A stretch of DNA of 17,754 bases from JANQRV01 sp964533785. Its GTDB lineage: Bacteria; Bacteroidota; Bacteroidia; Chitinophagales; Saprospiraceae. The stretch is from positions 1-17,754 of the forward strand of contig CAZHNG010000118.1 in NCBI GenBank assembly GCA_964533785.1. The letters run 5' to 3'. Shown one piece after another: positions 15,304-17,754 of this stretch (its first letter is position 1; each line of letters opens with the position of its first letter). Below the pieces are notes generated by a model that was not told the DNA's origin, searched no databases, and saw only the letters and a list, made by a program, of their open reading frames with translations. The position numbers and the translations under genes were made by a program.

Positions 15304-15400
15304 GGGGCTATACGGTTATATGGTTATGGGGTTATGCAAAATACCCAATATTTAGCCCCGCATAACTTTATAACTTCATAACCACTATAACCCATAAAAC
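15304..15400. repeat. Opposed arrays of 8-bp-period repeats
   Basis: Three GGTTATnn units start at 15314, 15322 and 15330, exactly 8 bases apart. After a 26-base spacer come ATAACnnn units starting at 15362, 15370, 15378 and 15387, and a degenerate ATAAA at 15394, the complementary orientation at nearly the same period. GGGGCTA (15304-15310) pairs with TAGCCCC (15353-15359), and GTTATGC (15331-15337) with GCATAAC (15360-15366), so the block could fold into alternative large hairpins. It occupies most of the 239-base spacer before cdaA. No gene or clear promoter is seen there. Confidence 0.65.
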
Positions 15401-15489
15401 CACTTAAATCTTAAAGCTTAAATATCAAGAATCGCCCCAAGTTTAAAAGCCAATACATCTAATGTCTAGCATTTTTCATAAACAACCGC

Positions 15490-16281
15490 ATGTTAATAAG
15501 CATAGGATTTTTACCGGTTAGACTTTGGGATATCCTGGATATCTTCATCGTAGCTTATCTGATGTATCAGTTGTATCAGCTGCTGCGGGGGAGTATTGCC
15601 TTTGATATTCTGATCGGCTTATTGACTATGTACGTGATATGGTGGCTGGTCAATGAGTTGAACATGGATCTGCTGGAAGCGGTGTTGAGACAATTCGTCA
15701 ACGTTGGGGTGATTATCCTCATCATTATATTTCAGCCGGAAGTGCGGCGATTTTTGCTTTTTTTGGGCAATACCACCTTACGGCAACGGTCCAATTTTTT
15801 GCGGCGGATCCTGGATAGAAATATGGAAGTCTCGGAATTGCGGCGTGATCAAATTTTAAATTTACAAACTGCGCTGATGCGGATGGCACGGCGAAAGACC
15901 GGAGCGCTCATCGTGCTGGCGCGCGATTTCAATCTGGAAGGCCTCATCAATTCCGGGGTTACCCTGGATGCCCAGATTAGCGTGCCCATGCTGGAAAGTA
16001 TCTTTAACCGGGAAAGTCCTTTGCACGATGGGGCGGTCATTGTGGATAAAGGTAAGATCGTCAAGGCCAGTTGTATCCTGCCTATCTCTGATAACCCGGA
16101 TATTCCTAAAAGATTGGGCCTGCGGCACCGGGCCGCCATTGGTATTACCGAAAAGGCTAAGGTCGCCGCATTTGTGGTATCGGAGGAAACCGGGCAGATC
16201 TCTTTTGCCTTCGAAGGTAAACTTACGCGCCGGCTGACGGAGGAGCAATTGAAAGCCCTGTTGCGAAAGTATTATGATTAA
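15490..16281 (+). CDS. cdaA: Diadenylate cyclase (c-di-AMP synthase)
   Basis: Makes the second messenger cyclic di-AMP from two ATP. c-di-AMP controls osmolyte and potassium balance and cell-wall stress in the bacteria studied. The 263 residues have the CdaA layout: three transmembrane helices (about 12-32, 37-57 and 65-85), a linker, then the DAC catalytic domain. The two signature motifs are intact: DGA at residues 180-182 (in SPLHDGAVIV) and RHR at 212-214 (in LGLRHRAAIGITE). It would sit in the inner membrane with the cyclase domain in the cytoplasm. The regulator CdaR, adjacent in Firmicutes, is absent here, as expected outside that group. Nor is folP upstream, a neighbour sometimes seen in Bacteroidota. 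The dipeptidase gene follows closely, suggesting a two-gene transcript. Confidence 0.95.
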   Translation: MLISIGFLPVRLWDILDIFIVAYLMYQLYQLLRGSIAFDILIGLLTMYVIWWLVNELNMDLLEAVLRQFVNVGVIILIIIFQPEVRRFLLFLGNTTLRQRSNFLRRILDRNMEVSELRRDQILNLQTALMRMARRKTGALIVLARDFNLEGLINSGVTLDAQISVPMLESIFNRESPLHDGAVIVDKGKIVKASCILPISDNPDIPKRLGLRHRAAIGITEKAKVAAFVVSEETGQISFAFEGKLTRRLTEEQLKALLRKYYD

Positions 16282-16303
16282 TTTTTGTCAAATCTATAGT
16301 ATA

Positions 16304-17692
16304 ATGAATAAAACACAAGCTTATATTCAGGAGAATAAAGAGCGGTTTTTAGAAGAATTGAAAGAATGGTTGCGCATCCCTTCCATCAGCGTAGACTCTT
16401 CCCGGAAGGGGGATGTAAAAAGAGCCGCAGAATTTGTTAAAGAGAAGCTGGAAGCCGCAGGAGTAGATAAAGCCCAATTGTTTGAGACTCCGGGCCATCC
16501 GATCGTATACGCTGAAAAAATGATCGACGAAGATGCGCCGACGGTTTTGGTGTACGGCCATTACGACGTTCAACCACCTGACCCACTGGATCTTTGGGAT
16601 TCAGGCCCTTTTGAGCCGGTGATCAAGAAAACGGAACTACACCCGGATGGTGCTATCTTTGCACGTGGTGCTTGTGATGATAAGGGGCAGGTTTATATGC
16701 ATGTAAAAGCTATGGAAGCGATGCTCGCTACGGAAGCTTTAAAGTGCAATGTCAAATTCATGATCGAAGGGGAAGAAGAAGTGGGGTCGGACAATCTGGA
16801 GGACTTCTGCCGGGAAAATCAAGCAATGCTGAAAACCGATATGGTCCTCATTTCGGACACCGCCGTCATTGCAAACGATGTGCCTTCCATTTCAGTGGGA
16901 TTGAGGGGTTTGAGCTACGTGGAAGTGGAAGTGGTGGGGCCTAATCGCGACTTACACTCCGGCGTATACGGTGGTGCGGTCGCTAATCCGATCAATGTAC
17001 TGTGTAATATGATCGCATCTTTGCAGGATGAAAAGGGGCATATTACCATTCCCGGCTTTTACGATGACGTAGCGACGGTCAGCCCGGAGGAACGGGAAGC
17101 TATGGCGCAGGCTCCGTTTGATCTGGACGCTTATAAAAAAGATCTCGGCATTGATGCTGTGCAGGGAGAAGAAGGATACTCTTCGATGGAGCGAACTTCC
17201 ATTCGTCCTACGCTGGATGTTAATGGTATTTGGGGTGGTTACACCGGAGAGGGAGCGAAAACGGTACTACCTTCCAAAGCTTACGCTAAAATCAGCATGC
17301 GACTAGTACCACATCAGCAATCTGATAAGATTACTGAATTGTTTATCAAGCATTTCGAATCTATTGCCCCTCCTTCGGTAAAAGTAAAAGTTACGCCCCA
17401 CCATGGCGGAGAACCGGTGGTTACGCCAACGGATACCAAGGAATACCAGGCTGCTCATCGCGCCATGGAAAAAACTTATGGTAAAGCGCCGATTCCGGTG
17501 CGGGGCGGGGGAAGTATCCCTATTGTTGCTTTATTTGAAGAAGTGCTTGGTGTGAAAACGGTATTGATGGGCTTTGGACTGGATTCGGATGATATCCATT
17601 CGCCGAACGAGCATTATGGATTATTTAATTTCTATAAGGGGATTGAGACGATTCCTTATTTTTATGAGTTTTATGGGAGAGGGGAGGATTGA
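16304..17692 (+). CDS. M20-family metallodipeptidase
   Basis: A 462-residue, probably cytosolic peptidase of the M20 family, similar in layout to carnosinase-like and other CNDP-type dipeptidases; it lacks a signal peptide. I start at 16304 (MNKTQAYIQENKERFLEEL) because this matches the family N-terminus; an in-frame ATG at 16274 overlaps cdaA by 8 bases and would add 10 atypical residues. The two-metal site is complete: H86 and D88 in YGHYDVQP, bridging D125 in GACDDKGQ, catalytic E158 and ligand E159 in EGEEEVGS, D185 in ISDTAV, and H432 in DDIHSPNE. The dimerisation (lid) domain lies between about 205 and 355, with DLHSGVYGGAVANP at its start. It begins 22 bases after cdaA, so the pair is likely one operon. 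The exact dipeptide substrate cannot be read from the sequence. Confidence 0.94.
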   Translation: MNKTQAYIQENKERFLEELKEWLRIPSISVDSSRKGDVKRAAEFVKEKLEAAGVDKAQLFETPGHPIVYAEKMIDEDAPTVLVYGHYDVQPPDPLDLWDSGPFEPVIKKTELHPDGAIFARGACDDKGQVYMHVKAMEAMLATEALKCNVKFMIEGEEEVGSDNLEDFCRENQAMLKTDMVLISDTAVIANDVPSISVGLRGLSYVEVEVVGPNRDLHSGVYGGAVANPINVLCNMIASLQDEKGHITIPGFYDDVATVSPEEREAMAQAPFDLDAYKKDLGIDAVQGEEGYSSMERTSIRPTLDVNGIWGGYTGEGAKTVLPSKAYAKISMRLVPHQQSDKITELFIKHFESIAPPSVKVKVTPHHGGEPVVTPTDTKEYQAAHRAMEKTYGKAPIPVRGGGSIPIVALFEEVLGVKTVLMGFGLDSDDIHSPNEHYGLFNFYKGIETIPYFYEFYGRGED

Positions 17693-17713
17693 GGGTGTGG
17701 GAGATTTGGAGGG

Positions 17714-17740
17714 ATTTTTCAAGGCTTCGCCTTTCAAAAT
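17714..17740. repeat. Symmetric hairpin element at right edge
   Basis: ATTTT-TC-AAGGC-TTC-GCCTT-TC-AAAAT is a symmetric hairpin: two 5-bp stems separated by a TC/TC mismatch, with a 3-base loop. It lies 21 bases after the dipeptidase stop codon. In reverse complement it matches 252-278, upstream of gyrA, at 22 of 27 positions. It could serve as a weak terminator, but there is no T-run on the plus strand. Confidence 0.5.
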
Positions 17741-17754
17741 GGGTGTTAACCATG

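Noticed and set aside
16041..16049. Second TGTGGATAA (DnaA box complement)
   Set aside because: It lies inside cdaA and encodes the conserved-looking VDK region after DGAVI, so codon content explains it.

Overview
The window is a chromosomal segment of a Bacteroidota bacterium. It most resembles the Saprospiria (Lewinella/Haliscomenobacter type); that class assignment is an inference from gene style, not from a search. Support for Bacteroidota: two secreted proteins with C-terminal type IX secretion (T9SS) sorting domains, a TonB-dependent receptor with an N-terminal carboxypeptidase-regulatory-like domain, a Bacteroidota-style GyrA, start codons without clear Shine-Dalgarno sequences, and TAnnTTTG-type -7 promoter elements. 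I see no tRNA, rRNA, CRISPR array, transposase or phage gene.

Layout. 1-425: intergenic, with a 7-bp-period repeat, a 12-bp direct repeat, a consensus DnaA box and the gyrA promoter. 426-2990: gyrA. 3209-4537: secreted TPR protein, ending at a strong intrinsic terminator (4566-4597) shared with the convergent receptor gene. 4635-6926 (minus): TonB-dependent receptor, whose promoter carries a tandem 18-bp operator-like repeat. 7180-8022 and 8142-9938: two T9SS cargo proteins that appear to share an N-terminal module, separated by a perfect 22-bp inverted repeat. 10013-12134: coaD and pruA, 10 bp apart. 12135-12404: repeat-bearing spacer. 12405-13019: DedA-family membrane protein. 13088-15250: prolyl-oligopeptidase-family lipoprotein. 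15251-15489: spacer with two opposed arrays of 8-bp-period repeats. 15490-16281: cdaA (c-di-AMP synthase). 16304-17692: M20 metallodipeptidase. 17693-17754: short tail with a hairpin element.

Most genes are ordinary housekeeping or envelope genes. The most notable object is the prolyl-oligopeptidase homologue. It is full length and keeps the family's framework, but the nucleophile Ser, catalytic Asp, catalytic His, oxyanion Tyr and substrate-binding Arg are all replaced, so it reads as a secreted, membrane-anchored pseudo-peptidase. It sits directly after a DedA gene that keeps all the residues expected for function, and before cdaA. Second in interest are the regulatory and repeat structures: the operator-like repeat at the receptor promoter, the short-period intergenic arrays, and a 27-bp element that occurs in opposite orientation at both ends of the window.

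Functional links between neighbours are weak apart from close spacing (coaD-pruA, dedA-pseudopeptidase, cdaA-dipeptidase), which suggests co-transcription of these pairs.
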